DNA from: CAVRJC01 sp964505725
GTDB taxonomy: Bacteria; Actinomycetota; Acidimicrobiia; IMCC26256; DASPTH01
Assembly (NCBI GenBank): GCA_964505725.1
Contig: CAZDJK010000038.1
Coordinates: 1-54,123, forward strand
DNA: 54,123 nt
Direction: 5' to 3'
The translations under genes were made by a program, and so were the position numbers. The notes below the pieces were generated by a model, which worked only from the letters and a program-made list of their open reading frames with translations, did not search any database and had not been told where the DNA came from. Positions 1 through 7,521 of this stretch are shown in pieces. Every line of letters starts with the position of its first letter. Within the stretch, counting starts at the first letter, position 1.

Positions 1-2
1 CC

Positions 3-194
3 GCGCTGAAAGACGCTGGCGTGAAAGACCCGACTGCCGCCGCGATCGTCGACGACAACGCGCAAGCCCGCCTCGACGGCCTGCGCGCCGCGCTCTCGGT
101 CCTCGCCATCCTCGCCTTGATCGCACTGTTCCTCACCAACAGCCTCCCCACCACCCCCGTCGGCGCCGAACAGACCGACACCCCAAAGACCTAA
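3..194 (+). CDS. MFS drug-efflux-like transporter, C-terminal fragment
   Basis: The window opens inside this gene. Reading from base 3 gives 63 residues ending at TAA 192-194. About 20 hydrophobic residues (LRAALSVLAILALIALFLTN) form one membrane helix, followed by a short polar tail rich in Pro and Thr. The preceding stretch with DNAQARLDGLRA resembles the last loop and helix 14 of DHA2-type major facilitator exporters. The family call rests on this short tail only, so the substrate cannot be stated. Confidence 0.55.
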   Translation, partial: ALKDAGVKDPTAAAIVDDNAQARLDGLRAALSVLAILALIALFLTNSLPTTPVGAEQTDTPKT

Positions 195-318
195 CCGAGC
201 CATCGCGACCTTCATCTGGGACTCGCCGGGATCGTTGCGGCGCCGGGCTCACGTGGGATTACGAGTCATCCCCAGCGTCGTCGTGTGCACGCGCGTTTCT
301 CGGCGCGGCGGCCGGGGC

Positions 319-1035
319 TCACGGCGTGTTGACGTAGAGGTACCCCTCCGCGTACCGGCCGGCCTCGAGACCCGAGGTCGCGGCCATCGACCGCCCCCAC
401 GACCGCATGCGCTCGCCGAGCGCGGCCGGGTCGTCGATCTGGCTCGCGTGGCACAGCAGCGCTTCCACCTTGCGCTCGATGGTGTCGGTGATGTCGACGA
501 AGGCGTCGTTGGTGGGGCTCCCCATCACCAGGACCTCGGGCACGACCCAGGGTTCCAGGCCCTCCTCGAGCAGCTCGGGATGCGCGAACGGGTTGCGCGA
601 GTCGGGGTACACCGCCGCGATCGACGCCTCGCCGGTCGCGAGGTGGTCGGGGTGGCTCGCGTAGATACGCGCGTACACGCGCTCGGCCGCCGGGCACAGC
701 ACGCGGTCCGGTCGGCGGATCCGGATCTCGCGCGTGAGGTCCCGGCGCAGCTCGAGCGACGGCACGACCCGCCCGTCCGGGTAGCTGAGGAAGGTCAGAT
801 CGGTGACCCCCACGACCTTCGCCGCCGCGGTCTGCTCGGCGCGTCGGAGCTCGGCCATGGCGGCCCGCGCCATGGTCACGTCGCTCCCCCCGGCTTCGCC
901 GTCGATGACGATGCAGTAGGTCACGGTGATGCCACCGTCGGCCCATCGCGCCACGCTCCCGGCCGCGCCGAAGTCGACGTCGTCGGGATGGGCCGTGATC
1001 ACGAGGATCCGCTCGAGCTCGTGGTCGGCGCGCAC
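319..1035 (-). CDS. PIG-L/LmbE family zinc deacetylase
   Basis: About 238 residues. The N-terminal AHPDD motif and the later SHPDH motif are the zinc-binding signatures of the PIG-L/LmbE family, which removes acetyl groups from GlcNAc-type substrates; the actinobacterial members MshB and Mca act in mycothiol metabolism. I chose GTG at 1035 because the family fold begins just after it (RILVITAHPDD). An upstream ATG at 1110 would add 25 basic, low-complexity residues and overlap yqgE. The gene follows yqgE by about 40 bases on the same strand. The exact substrate cannot be read from the sequence. Confidence 0.85.
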   Translation of the reverse strand: MRADHELERILVITAHPDDVDFGAAGSVARWADGGITVTYCIVIDGEAGGSDVTMARAAMAELRRAEQTAAAKVVGVTDLTFLSYPDGRVVPSLELRRDLTREIRIRRPDRVLCPAAERVYARIYASHPDHLATGEASIAAVYPDSRNPFAHPELLEEGLEPWVVPEVLVMGSPTNDAFVDITDTIERKVEALLCHASQIDDPAALGERMRSWGRSMAATSGLEAGRYAEGYLYVNTP

Positions 1036-1075
1036 GAATGCTGACGCTACCCGCGGGGCGGAGGCACGCCCGCGG

Positions 1076-1645
1076 TCAGTTGTTCGACGGGTCGACCGGC
1101 GCGTTGGCAATCATGGCGAGCGCACCGCCCTGGCGGCGCAGGACGGCGCGCCACAGGACGGCCGGATCCGGGGTGAGGACGTCGGCGGGGAGCGCGTCGA
1201 CCACGATCCAGTCGTCGCGTTGCAGCTCACCCTCGAGCTGGTCCGGTCCCCAACCCGCGTAGCCGGCGAAGATCCGAGCCTCCACCGGGCGGGGGCGCAC
1301 CAGGTCGGGCGGACGCGCGAGATCCACCGCGCCCACCGAACCGAGCAGCCACTGCCAACCGTCGGCCTCGATCGGCTCGCCGAGCTCGTCGGGCTCGACG
1401 CGCGCCACCCCGATCACCGCCTCGCCGACCTGCACCGGGCCGCCGAGGAACGCGACACGCGGCGGGGCGGCGAGCCCGCTCCATTCCGGCACCGCCTCCT
1501 CGAGGTCGGCCTCGGTGGGTCGGTTGAGGACCACCCCGACCGCGCCCTCGTCGTTGTGGTCGATCATGAACACGACGGTCCGGCTGAAGTTAGGGTCGAG
1601 CAACGAGGGGGCCGCGACGAGCAGGCGCCGCGCGGTCGATTCCAC
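1076..1645 (-). CDS. YqgE/AlgH family (UPF0301) protein
   Basis: About 189 residues. The family signature is clear: RLLVAAPSLLDP followed by F-RTVVFM near the N-terminus, GVVLNRP, FLGGPV, and the C-terminal FAGYAGWGPDQLEGEL. The biochemical role of UPF0301 is not established. The GTG at 1645 gives the usual family length; an in-frame ATG at 1684 would add 13 residues lying in a repeat-rich stretch. It is transcribed divergently from the DUF72 gene and is followed closely by the PIG-L gene. Confidence 0.85.
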   Translation of the reverse strand: MESTARRLLVAAPSLLDPNFSRTVVFMIDHNDEGAVGVVLNRPTEADLEEAVPEWSGLAAPPRVAFLGGPVQVGEAVIGVARVEPDELGEPIEADGWQWLLGSVGAVDLARPPDLVRPRPVEARIFAGYAGWGPDQLEGELQRDDWIVVDALPADVLTPDPAVLWRAVLRRQGGALAMIANAPVDPSNN

Positions 1646-1680
1646 CCGTGCATGATGGCCCGCTTCGATAGCGTGTCCGC

Positions 1681-1819
1681 GCATGAGCGGAGCGTCCGCG
1701 GGCCGGGTATCCCGGCCCGCAGCGGAGCGGGGCCCGAGCGGCCCGGCGGCGCAGCCGCCGAGAGCGGAAGCATGAGCGGAGCTGGGGGCCGCAAGGGGCG
1801 GGCGCCGGCCGCAAGGGGC
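1681..1819. repeat. Palindromic GC-rich composite repeat between divergent genes
   Basis: This stretch contains three kinds of repetition. Bases 1698-1720 form a perfect palindrome with 10-base arms (GCGGGCCGGG) and a 3-base loop. Bases 1744-1760 form another with 7-base arms. A 13-base direct repeat (GCATGAGCGGAGC) occurs at 1681 and 1770, and a second one (GGCCGCAAGGGGC) at 1787 and 1807. The right part overlaps the chosen start of the DUF72 gene and encodes its atypical N-terminal extension. It resembles a REP-type extragenic palindrome, but copy number elsewhere is unknown. Confidence 0.6.
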
Positions 1820-2773
1820 CGGCGCGAGGGCACGAACGGCGAACGTCGCCGCGTCAGCCCCCTCCTCCGGGTCGGGATCACGGTCGCCCCGGCCGACGTG
1901 CCGCGCCACGCGTCCCAGTTCCGCGTCCTGGAGGCCGACGCGGGGGCGGAGATCCTCACCGACCGCACCGTCGGGCCGTGGGTGGATCGCACGCCAGACG
2001 GGTTCGTCGTGAACGTGCGCGCCCACCGCCTGCTCACCCATCACCCCGCCGCGCCGGAGACGGTCTGGGCCGACGTGCGCGACTCGCTCGCACCCTCGGT
2101 GCGGTCTCGACGTCATGTCTACGCCGACGACCTGCCGGCGCGCGCGCTCGACGACGTGCTCGACCACTTCGTCGCGTCGATCGCGCCGGCGCGCGAGTTC
2201 GGGCGGCTCGGCACCGTGGTGCTTCCGTTCCCGTCGTACTTCCGACCGTCGAGCGCGTCGCTCGACTACCTCGCGTGGCTCCGGGGCCGCACCGGCGACC
2301 TCCCGTTGGCGGTGGAGCTCCGGCACCGCGAGTGGGTCGACACCACCCACCGCGCCGACACGCTGCGCTTCTTCGAGGAGCAGCGGCTTTCGTTCGTAGC
2401 CGTCGACGCGCCGTCGGGTTTCGACTCGTCCCTCCCTCCGCTCACCGCGGTGACCGCTCCGCCGGCGGTGGTGCGGTTCCACGGCCGCAACGCGGGCGTG
2501 TGGGAGCACGGCGTGGACTCCGGGGACGACCGCTTCCCGTCGGAGTACCGCCGGAGCGAGCTCGACGCCTGGGTTCCCCGGCTCGAGAAGCTGGTCGCCG
2601 CCAAGGTTCCGGTGCACGTCGTGTTCACCACTCGCGGCTCCGAGGGCGCGGCGCGCAACGCGCGGCTCATGCTCCGCGCCCTCACCGAGGGACCGGCGCC
2701 CAAGGAGCCCGAGCCCTCGCCGCGCCCCAAGCGCGGCCGCTTCGGTCCGCCTCCCGGCGCCCGCCGCCGCTGA
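1772..2773 (+). CDS. DUF72 family protein
   Basis: About 333 residues. The DUF72 TIM-barrel-like core is recognisable from LGTVVLPFPSYFRP, then LAVELRHREWVD, the FVAVDAP strand, and the PPAVVRFHGRN strand near residue 230. No enzymatic function is established for DUF72. The N-terminal strand reads LLRVGITVAP instead of the usual GTSGW form, and about 35 Arg/Gly-rich residues precede it. The ATG at 1772 is the nearest in-frame start; the true start is uncertain because this segment lies in repetitive DNA. The C-terminal 25 residues are Pro/Arg-rich and probably disordered. Confidence 0.75.
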   Translation: MSGAGGRKGRAPAARGRREGTNGERRRVSPLLRVGITVAPADVPRHASQFRVLEADAGAEILTDRTVGPWVDRTPDGFVVNVRAHRLLTHHPAAPETVWADVRDSLAPSVRSRRHVYADDLPARALDDVLDHFVASIAPAREFGRLGTVVLPFPSYFRPSSASLDYLAWLRGRTGDLPLAVELRHREWVDTTHRADTLRFFEEQRLSFVAVDAPSGFDSSLPPLTAVTAPPAVVRFHGRNAGVWEHGVDSGDDRFPSEYRRSELDAWVPRLEKLVAAKVPVHVVFTTRGSEGAARNARLMLRALTEGPAPKEPEPSPRPKRGRFGPPPGARRR

Positions 2774-2781
2774 CCGTCAGA

Positions 2782-5586
2782 TCACGAGCAGCCGCTGGTC
2801 GCGCCGCAGCTCGGGCACGCGTGACAGCTCCCGGCCCGCTGCATGATGTCGCCGCAGACGTGGCAGAGCACGACCTCGTGCTTGCGGTCGCGCGGGCGCG
2901 CCTGCGGGCTCGGGACCGCGCTGGGCGCGACCGAGGCCGAGGGGGGCCGGTCGGCGAGGGGCAGCTCGTCGACCATCGGCTCGTCGGCGACCACCGACTC
3001 CTCCACCCCCGGCAGCGTCGGCTGCATGCGCTCGTCGGTCGTGAGCGCACCGACCTCGACCCGCTTGTCGTAGGGGAGGTACTCCACCGCGAGCTTCCGG
3101 AAGATGTAGTCGACGAGGCTGGTGGCGATCCGCAGCTCGGGGTCGTCGGTCATGCCCGCGGGCTCGAAGCGGCGGTTCATGAACGTCTCGACGAACGCCT
3201 CGAGCGGCACGCCGTACTGGAGCCCGTGGCTGACCGCGATCGCGAACGAGTCCATGATGCCGGCGAGCGTCGAGCCCTGCTTCGATACGTTGAGGAACAG
3301 CTCGCCGGGGCGGCCGTCCTCGTACTCCGCCACGGTGGCGAACCCGCGGCAGTCGGCGACGCGGAACGAGAACGTCTTGGAGTTGCGCGTGCGCGGCAGC
3401 TTCTGGCGCACCGGCTCCTGCACGATGACGTGCTCGACGATCCGCTCCACGACCTCGACCGGTCCCGCGGCCGTGGACTCGCCGTCGGCCGACGCGGAGC
3501 CCGCCTTCTGGGTGGCGAGCGGCTGCCCGACCTTGCAGTTGTCGCGGTAGATGGCGACCGCCTTGATGCCGAGGCGCCACGCCTCGAGGTGCAGCTCCTC
3601 GACGTCCTCGACCGCGACGTCCTCGGGCATGTTCACGGTCTTCGAGATCGCGCCGCTGATGAAGGGCTGCACCGCGCCCATCATCTTCACGTGGCCCATG
3701 TAGTGGATGGTGTTGTCGCCCATCGAGCACGCGAACACGGGGAGGTGCTCGGCCCGGAAGCCGGGCGCACCGATGATCGTCTTGTGCTCGTCGATGTGCG
3801 CCACGATGCCGGCGACGGCCGTGTCGTCATACCCCAGCCGCGTCAGGGCGCGCGGGACGGTCTGGTTGACGATGAACATCGTGCCCCCGCCCACGAGCTT
3901 CTTCGCCTTCGTGAGCGCGAGGTCGGGCTCGATACCCGTGGTGTCGCAGTCGAGCGCGAGCGCGATGGTGCCCGTCGGCGCGAGCACGGTGGCCTGCGCG
4001 TTGCGGACGCCGTAGGTCTCGCCGAGCGCGACCGCGTCATCCCAGGCGCGTTGCGCGGCACCCAGCAGCTCGGGCGGCACGAGCTCCTCGTCGATCTTCG
4101 CCACCTCGCTGCGATGCATGCGCAGCACGTTGTTCATCGCGTCGGAGTCGCGCGCGTAGCCGGCGAACGGGCCCATCCGCCCTGCGGTGCGCGCGCTCGT
4201 GGCGTACGCGTGGCCGGTCATCAGCGCGGTGATCGCGCCCGACCACGCCCGCCCCTCGTCGGAGTCGTAGGGCATGCCCTGGGCCATCAGCAGGGCGCCG
4301 AGGTTGGCGTAGCCGAGCCCCAGCTGGCGGTACCTGCGGCTGTTGTCGGCGATCTTGTCCGTCGGGTAGTCGGCGTTGCCGACGAGGATCTCCTGCGCGG
4401 TGAAGACGACCTCGACGGTGTGCTCGAACGCCTCGGCGTCGAAGCTGCCGTCGTCGTTCAGGTACCGGAGCAGGTTGATGCTGGCGAGGTTGCACGCCGA
4501 GTTGTCGAGGTGCATGTACTCGCTGCACGGGTTGCTGCCGTTGATCCGTCCTGCGTTGGGGGAGGTGTGCCAACGGTTGATCGTGGTGTCGAACTGCATG
4601 CCGGGGTCGGCGCACTCCCACGACGCCTCCATGATCTGGCGCATCAGGTCGCGGGCCTTGACCGTGCGCAACGTCTCCCCGGTGGTGACCGCCTTCAGCT
4701 CCCAGTCGGCATCGTCGACGACGGCCTGCATGAAGGCGTCGGTGACGCGCACCGAGTTGTTGGCGTTCTGGTACTGGATCGAGTGACTGTCCTTGCCGTC
4801 GAGGTCCATGTCGAAGCCGGCGTCGCGCAGGGCGCGCGCCTTGCGCTCCTCGATGGCCTTGCACCAGATGAATTCCTCGACGTCGGGATGATCGGCGTTG
4901 AGGATGACCATCTTGGCGGCGCGACGGGTCTTGCCGCCCGACTTGATGGTGCCGGCCGAGGCGTCGGCGCCGCGCATGAAGCTCACCGGCCCGCTGGCGG
5001 TCCCGCCGCCCTTGAGGAGCTCCTGCGACGAGCGGATGGTCGAGAGGTTGATGCCGGAGCCCGACCCGCCCTTGAAGATCGTGCCCTCCTCCCGGTACCA
5101 GTTGAGGATGCCGTCCATCGTGTCCTCGACCGCGAGGATGAAGCACGCGCTCCCCTGTGCCGGCACGCCCTTCACGCCGATGTTGAACCACACCGGCGAG
5201 TTGAACGCGGCACGCTGCGTGAGGAGGACGTGCTTCAGCTCGTCGCGGAAGGCCGCGGCCTCCTCGTCGTCGACGAAGTAGCCGTCGCGCACGCCCCAGT
5301 CGGTGATCGTGTCGACGATGCGGTCGATGACCTGGCGCAACGACGTCTCGCGCTCGCTCGTGCCGAGCGTGCCGCGGAAGTACTTCTGGGCGACGATGTT
5401 GGTGGCGTTCTGCGACCACGCGACGGGGAACTCGACGTCGGGCTGGAAGAACGCGTCGGTGCCGTCCCTGAAATTCGGGATCCTCGCCTCGCGCCGCTCC
5501 CAGTCCACCGTGTCGAAGGGGTGCACCCCGGCGACCGTGAAGTAGCGGCGAATCCCGATCCCGATCTGCTCCGGCGCGACTGCCAT
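2782..5586 (-). CDS. nrdJ: Adenosylcobalamin-dependent (class II) ribonucleotide reductase
   Basis: About 934 residues, typical for actinobacterial NrdJ. It reduces ribonucleotides to deoxyribonucleotides using a B12-derived thiyl radical, so it needs no oxygen-dependent small subunit. Visible features are NSPVWFN near 129, a cysteine at 148 in GSACF, NPCSE at 352-356 (active-site Cys354 and Glu356), Cys365 in DNSACN, and a cysteine-rich tail with several CxxC pairs that suits thioredoxin-type re-reduction. The ATG at 5586 has a GGAAGGGAG ribosome site about 12 bases upstream. The gene lies behind nrdR, with a promoter and NrdR-box candidates between them. Confidence 0.96.
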   Translation of the reverse strand: MAVAPEQIGIGIRRYFTVAGVHPFDTVDWERREARIPNFRDGTDAFFQPDVEFPVAWSQNATNIVAQKYFRGTLGTSERETSLRQVIDRIVDTITDWGVRDGYFVDDEEAAAFRDELKHVLLTQRAAFNSPVWFNIGVKGVPAQGSACFILAVEDTMDGILNWYREEGTIFKGGSGSGINLSTIRSSQELLKGGGTASGPVSFMRGADASAGTIKSGGKTRRAAKMVILNADHPDVEEFIWCKAIEERKARALRDAGFDMDLDGKDSHSIQYQNANNSVRVTDAFMQAVVDDADWELKAVTTGETLRTVKARDLMRQIMEASWECADPGMQFDTTINRWHTSPNAGRINGSNPCSEYMHLDNSACNLASINLLRYLNDDGSFDAEAFEHTVEVVFTAQEILVGNADYPTDKIADNSRRYRQLGLGYANLGALLMAQGMPYDSDEGRAWSGAITALMTGHAYATSARTAGRMGPFAGYARDSDAMNNVLRMHRSEVAKIDEELVPPELLGAAQRAWDDAVALGETYGVRNAQATVLAPTGTIALALDCDTTGIEPDLALTKAKKLVGGGTMFIVNQTVPRALTRLGYDDTAVAGIVAHIDEHKTIIGAPGFRAEHLPVFACSMGDNTIHYMGHVKMMGAVQPFISGAISKTVNMPEDVAVEDVEELHLEAWRLGIKAVAIYRDNCKVGQPLATQKAGSASADGESTAAGPVEVVERIVEHVIVQEPVRQKLPRTRNSKTFSFRVADCRGFATVAEYEDGRPGELFLNVSKQGSTLAGIMDSFAIAVSHGLQYGVPLEAFVETFMNRRFEPAGMTDDPELRIATSLVDYIFRKLAVEYLPYDKRVEVGALTTDERMQPTLPGVEESVVADEPMVDELPLADRPPSASVAPSAVPSPQARPRDRKHEVVLCHVCGDIMQRAGSCHACPSCGATSGCS

Positions 5587-5624
5587 CCGGGCCGTCTCCC
5601 TTCCTGTGGAGCCCACCCCGCATA

Positions 5625-5640
5625 CCACAACATGTAGTGG
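5625..5640 (-). promoter_or_regulatory. NrdR box 1 upstream of nrdJ
   Basis: On the minus strand this reads CCACTACATGTTGTGG. It is nearly palindromic and fits the NrdR box pattern CACTA-N-AT-N-TTGTG as I know it. It lies about 40 bases upstream of the nrdJ start and downstream of the candidate -10 element, where a bound repressor would block transcription. The nrdR gene is adjacent, which supports the assignment. Confidence 0.7.
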
Positions 5641-5653
5641 TGCAGGTGAGCTC

Positions 5654-5669
5654 AGCCGCTAGATAGTGG
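5654..5669 (-). promoter_or_regulatory. NrdR box 2 upstream of nrdJ (weaker)
   Basis: The minus strand reads CCACTATCTAGCGGCT. The CACTA half-site is intact and the other half is degenerate. The two boxes share TAGTGGTGC on the plus strand, 29 bases apart, a tandem arrangement usual for NrdR. It overlaps the expected start of transcription for nrdJ. Confidence 0.55.
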
Positions 5670-5680
5670 TGCGGACGACA

Positions 5681-5709
5681 ACACTAGAACTACACGGCTG
5701 TGATTGCAA
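5681..5709 (-). promoter_or_regulatory. Candidate nrdJ promoter
   Basis: On the minus strand TTGCAA (5709-5704) is followed after 17 bases by TAGTGT (5686-5681). Both hexamers resemble sigma-70-type elements with ideal spacing. The promoter starts just after the nrdR stop codon, so nrdJ can be expressed separately from nrdR. The two NrdR boxes lie immediately downstream. Confidence 0.5.
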
Positions 5710-5716
5710 CGCTTTC

Positions 5717-6184
5717 CTAGCGCGCTTTGGGCGGCGTGTGCTTCTGCAGCTCGCCGACCTCCCGCTCGAAGTCGCCGAGGTCCTCGAACCCCTTGTACAC
5801 CGACGCGAAGCGGACGTACGACACGGGGTCGAGCACGCGGAGCTGGTCGAGCACCGCGAGCCCGATCCACTCGCTCGTGACCTCGTGGCCGCGGGCGCGG
5901 GCGCGCTCCTCCACCCCCACCACCAGCTCCTCGACCGCGGACTCGTCGATCACGCCGCCGGCGACCGCTCGCTCCACGCCCGCGCGCAGCTTGACCGGAT
6001 CGAAGGGCTCACGCGTGCCCGAGCGCTTGAGCACCACGAGCGCGAGCTCCTCGAGCCGCTCGTAGGTGGTGAACCGGCGACCGCAGGCGAGGCACTCCCG
6101 CCGGCGGCGGACCGCGGCGCCGTCGTCGGCGGGTCGGGAGTCGACGACCTTGTCGTCGTCGCCGGCGCAGTACGGGCAGCGCAC
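5717..6184 (-). CDS. nrdR: Transcriptional repressor NrdR
   Basis: About 155 residues, the normal family length. The N-terminal zinc ribbon is seen as CPYC and CLACGRRFTTYER, followed by an ATP-cone domain (LVVLKRSGTREPFDPVKL onward) that senses ATP/dATP. NrdR binds paired boxes in front of ribonucleotide reductase genes. The GTG at 6184 starts the protein directly at the zinc ribbon, as in homologues. It lies between the LysM gene and nrdJ; lexA, the LysM gene and nrdR have the same order in Mycobacterium. Confidence 0.95.
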   Translation of the reverse strand: MRCPYCAGDDDKVVDSRPADDGAAVRRRRECLACGRRFTTYERLEELALVVLKRSGTREPFDPVKLRAGVERAVAGGVIDESAVEELVVGVEERARARGHEVTSEWIGLAVLDQLRVLDPVSYVRFASVYKGFEDLGDFEREVGELQKHTPPKAR

Positions 6185-6281
6185 GCACCGCAACGTACCC
6201 CCGCGATCGCAGCCGCGGCGGCCCGCCGCCGGGCAGGGCCGCCGCGGGCGTCTCCGGCCGACGGCTGCCGCGCTCCCGCCG

Positions 6282-6671
6282 TCAGCCCGTCCACGTGATG
6301 CTCTCCCCGGGTACGAGCGGCGCGTCGTGACGCGCCTGCTCGAGCTCGTCGACGACGACGCGCGGGTCCTCGTCGGGCGCGACGCGGCGGGCGATCGCCC
6401 ACAGAGAGTCGCCCGGCCGCACGACGACGGTGACGCTCGGCACGGCGACCACACGCGAGGCTGGGTGGCGCTCGGGAGCGGCGAGGGATGCGCTCCCGAG
6501 CGCGACACCCGCCCGCGCCGTCACGAGCACGAGGACGGCGCCCACCACCCCGACGGCCAGCCGTCGGCGGAGGTAGGCGCCTCGTGACGCCGGGGCGGCC
6601 ACCGGACGGGCGGGGGGACGCGTCCGGGGGCCGGCGACCGGCGGAATCGTGACGGTGAGCGTGGTGGACAC
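6282..6671 (-). CDS. LysM membrane protein next to lexA (ChiZ/DivS/YneA-like position)
   Basis: About 129 residues. A Pro/Arg-rich N-terminus is followed by one membrane helix at about 36-58 and a LysM domain at about 80-126 (VVVRPGDSLWAIARRV), which would bind peptidoglycan outside the cell. Small LysM proteins divergent from lexA (YneA in Bacillus, ChiZ in Mycobacterium) are SOS-induced division inhibitors; DivS in Corynebacterium occupies the same position. I infer that role here from position and domain. GTG at 6671 is chosen because AGGAG lies 6 bases upstream. An in-frame ATG at 6749 would extend the protein by 26 residues. Confidence 0.8.
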   Translation of the reverse strand: MSTTLTVTIPPVAGPRTRPPARPVAAPASRGAYLRRRLAVGVVGAVLVLVTARAGVALGSASLAAPERHPASRVVAVPSVTVVVRPGDSLWAIARRVAPDEDPRVVVDELEQARHDAPLVPGESITWTG

Positions 6672-6780
6672 GGCTGCTCCTGGATCGTCTCGGGCGGATC
6701 GCCCGGCTTCGGGCTCGGTCCCAGGGGACCACGGGGGTGAGACACTCATCCGCCCGGGCCGCCGACCGGGACGGGCGGTC

Positions 6781-6794
6781 CGAACGGGTGTTCG
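6781..6794. promoter_or_regulatory. LexA (SOS) box 1
   Basis: CGAACGGGTGTTCG matches the actinobacterial SOS operator core GAAC-N4-GTTC exactly. It is the box farthest from lexA and nearest the LysM gene, and probably serves the latter. Confidence 0.85.
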
Positions 6795-6804
6795 TATCCA
6801 ACCA

Positions 6805-6818
6805 CGAACGCCTGTTCG
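6805..6818. promoter_or_regulatory. LexA (SOS) box 2
   Basis: CGAACGCCTGTTCG matches GAAC-N4-GTTC exactly. Its centre is 24 bases from box 1 and 40 bases from box 3, all within the lexA/LysM divergent region. Confidence 0.85.
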
Positions 6819-6844
6819 CCGTCAACGGGGCAGCGCGGATTTTC

Positions 6845-6858
6845 CGAACAGGTGTTTG
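6845..6858. promoter_or_regulatory. LexA (SOS) box 3, overlapping the lexA -35 element
   Basis: CGAACAGGTGTTTG matches GAAC-N4-GTTT, one base off the perfect core. It overlaps the candidate lexA -35 hexamer, consistent with autorepression. Confidence 0.75.
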
Positions 6859-6884
6859 CCCCGAACGCATGATCGTGGTACGGT
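6856..6884 (+). promoter_or_regulatory. lexA promoter, predicted leaderless
   Basis: TTGCCC (6856-6861) and TACGGT (6879-6884) are separated by 17 bases. Transcription would begin about 7 bases after the -10 element, at or next to the A of the lexA ATG at 6891. This predicts an mRNA without a 5' leader, which is common in actinobacteria. No ribosome-binding site is visible before the ATG. Confidence 0.6.
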
Positions 6885-6890
6885 CCGGGC

Positions 6891-7517
6891 ATGGCCGAGC
6901 TGACCCTACGCCAACGCCAGGTGCTCGACTTCGTCGACGCCGAGGTCCGCCGACGCGGCTACCCCCCGAGCGTGCGCGAGATCGGCGAGGCCATCGGCCT
7001 GTCCTCCAGCAGCACGGTGCACGCGCACCTCGCAGCCCTGCAGGACAAGGGCTACCTCACGCGCGACCCCACCAAGCCGCGGGCGATCGAGGTGCGCCTC
7101 GAGCCCGAGTCGGGCGCGGCGGTGGATCGGCGCCCGGTGCGCCACGTCCCGCTCGTGGGCGACGTCGCCGCCGGTACCGGGGTGCTCGCGGCCGAGAACA
7201 TCGAGGAGACGATGCCCGTCCCCGAGGATCTCACCGGCGGCGGCACCCTCTTCATGCTGCGGGTGCGCGGCGACTCCATGGTCGACGCCGGTATCCTCGA
7301 CGGCGACTTCATCGTGGTCCGCCAGCAGCCGTCGGCCGACCCGGGCGACGTCGTGGTCGCCGGCCTGCCGGGTGAGGAGGCGACGGTGAAGACGTTTTTC
7401 CGGCGGCGGGGCAAGGTGGTGCTCCGTCCCGAGAACCCCAAGATGGGCGAGATGGTGTTCGAGCCGAGCGAGGTCGCGATCTACGGCAAGGTCGTGTCCT
7501 TGCTCCGCCGCCTGTAG
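6891..7517 (+). CDS. lexA: SOS repressor LexA
   Basis: About 208 residues. An N-terminal winged helix (residues 1-65, with PSVREIGEAIGL and SSTVHAHL) binds SOS boxes. The C-terminal peptidase S24 domain carries the self-cleavage site Ala94-Gly95 and the Ser129 (GDSM) and Lys167 (EATVK) dyad. RecA filaments trigger its self-cleavage after DNA damage. Three SOS boxes lie upstream and one lies in front of recA. It converges on dapE with only 4 bases between the stop codons. Confidence 0.97.
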   Translation: MAELTLRQRQVLDFVDAEVRRRGYPPSVREIGEAIGLSSSSTVHAHLAALQDKGYLTRDPTKPRAIEVRLEPESGAAVDRRPVRHVPLVGDVAAGTGVLAAENIEETMPVPEDLTGGGTLFMLRVRGDSMVDAGILDGDFIVVRQQPSADPGDVVVAGLPGEEATVKTFFRRRGKVVLRPENPKMGEMVFEPSEVAIYGKVVSLLRRL

Positions 7518-7521
7518 CTCG

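Noticed and set aside
195..318. Possible small gene or RNA between the MFS fragment and the PIG-L gene
   Set aside because: No frame with a convincing start, no tRNA-like fold and no clear terminator could be seen in these 124 bases.
1978..5637. Very long open frame on the plus strand opposite nrdJ
   Set aside because: The minus strand encodes a complete NrdJ with its catalytic motifs. The plus-strand frame is Arg/Asp/Val-rich with no known motif, as expected for an antisense frame in GC-rich DNA.
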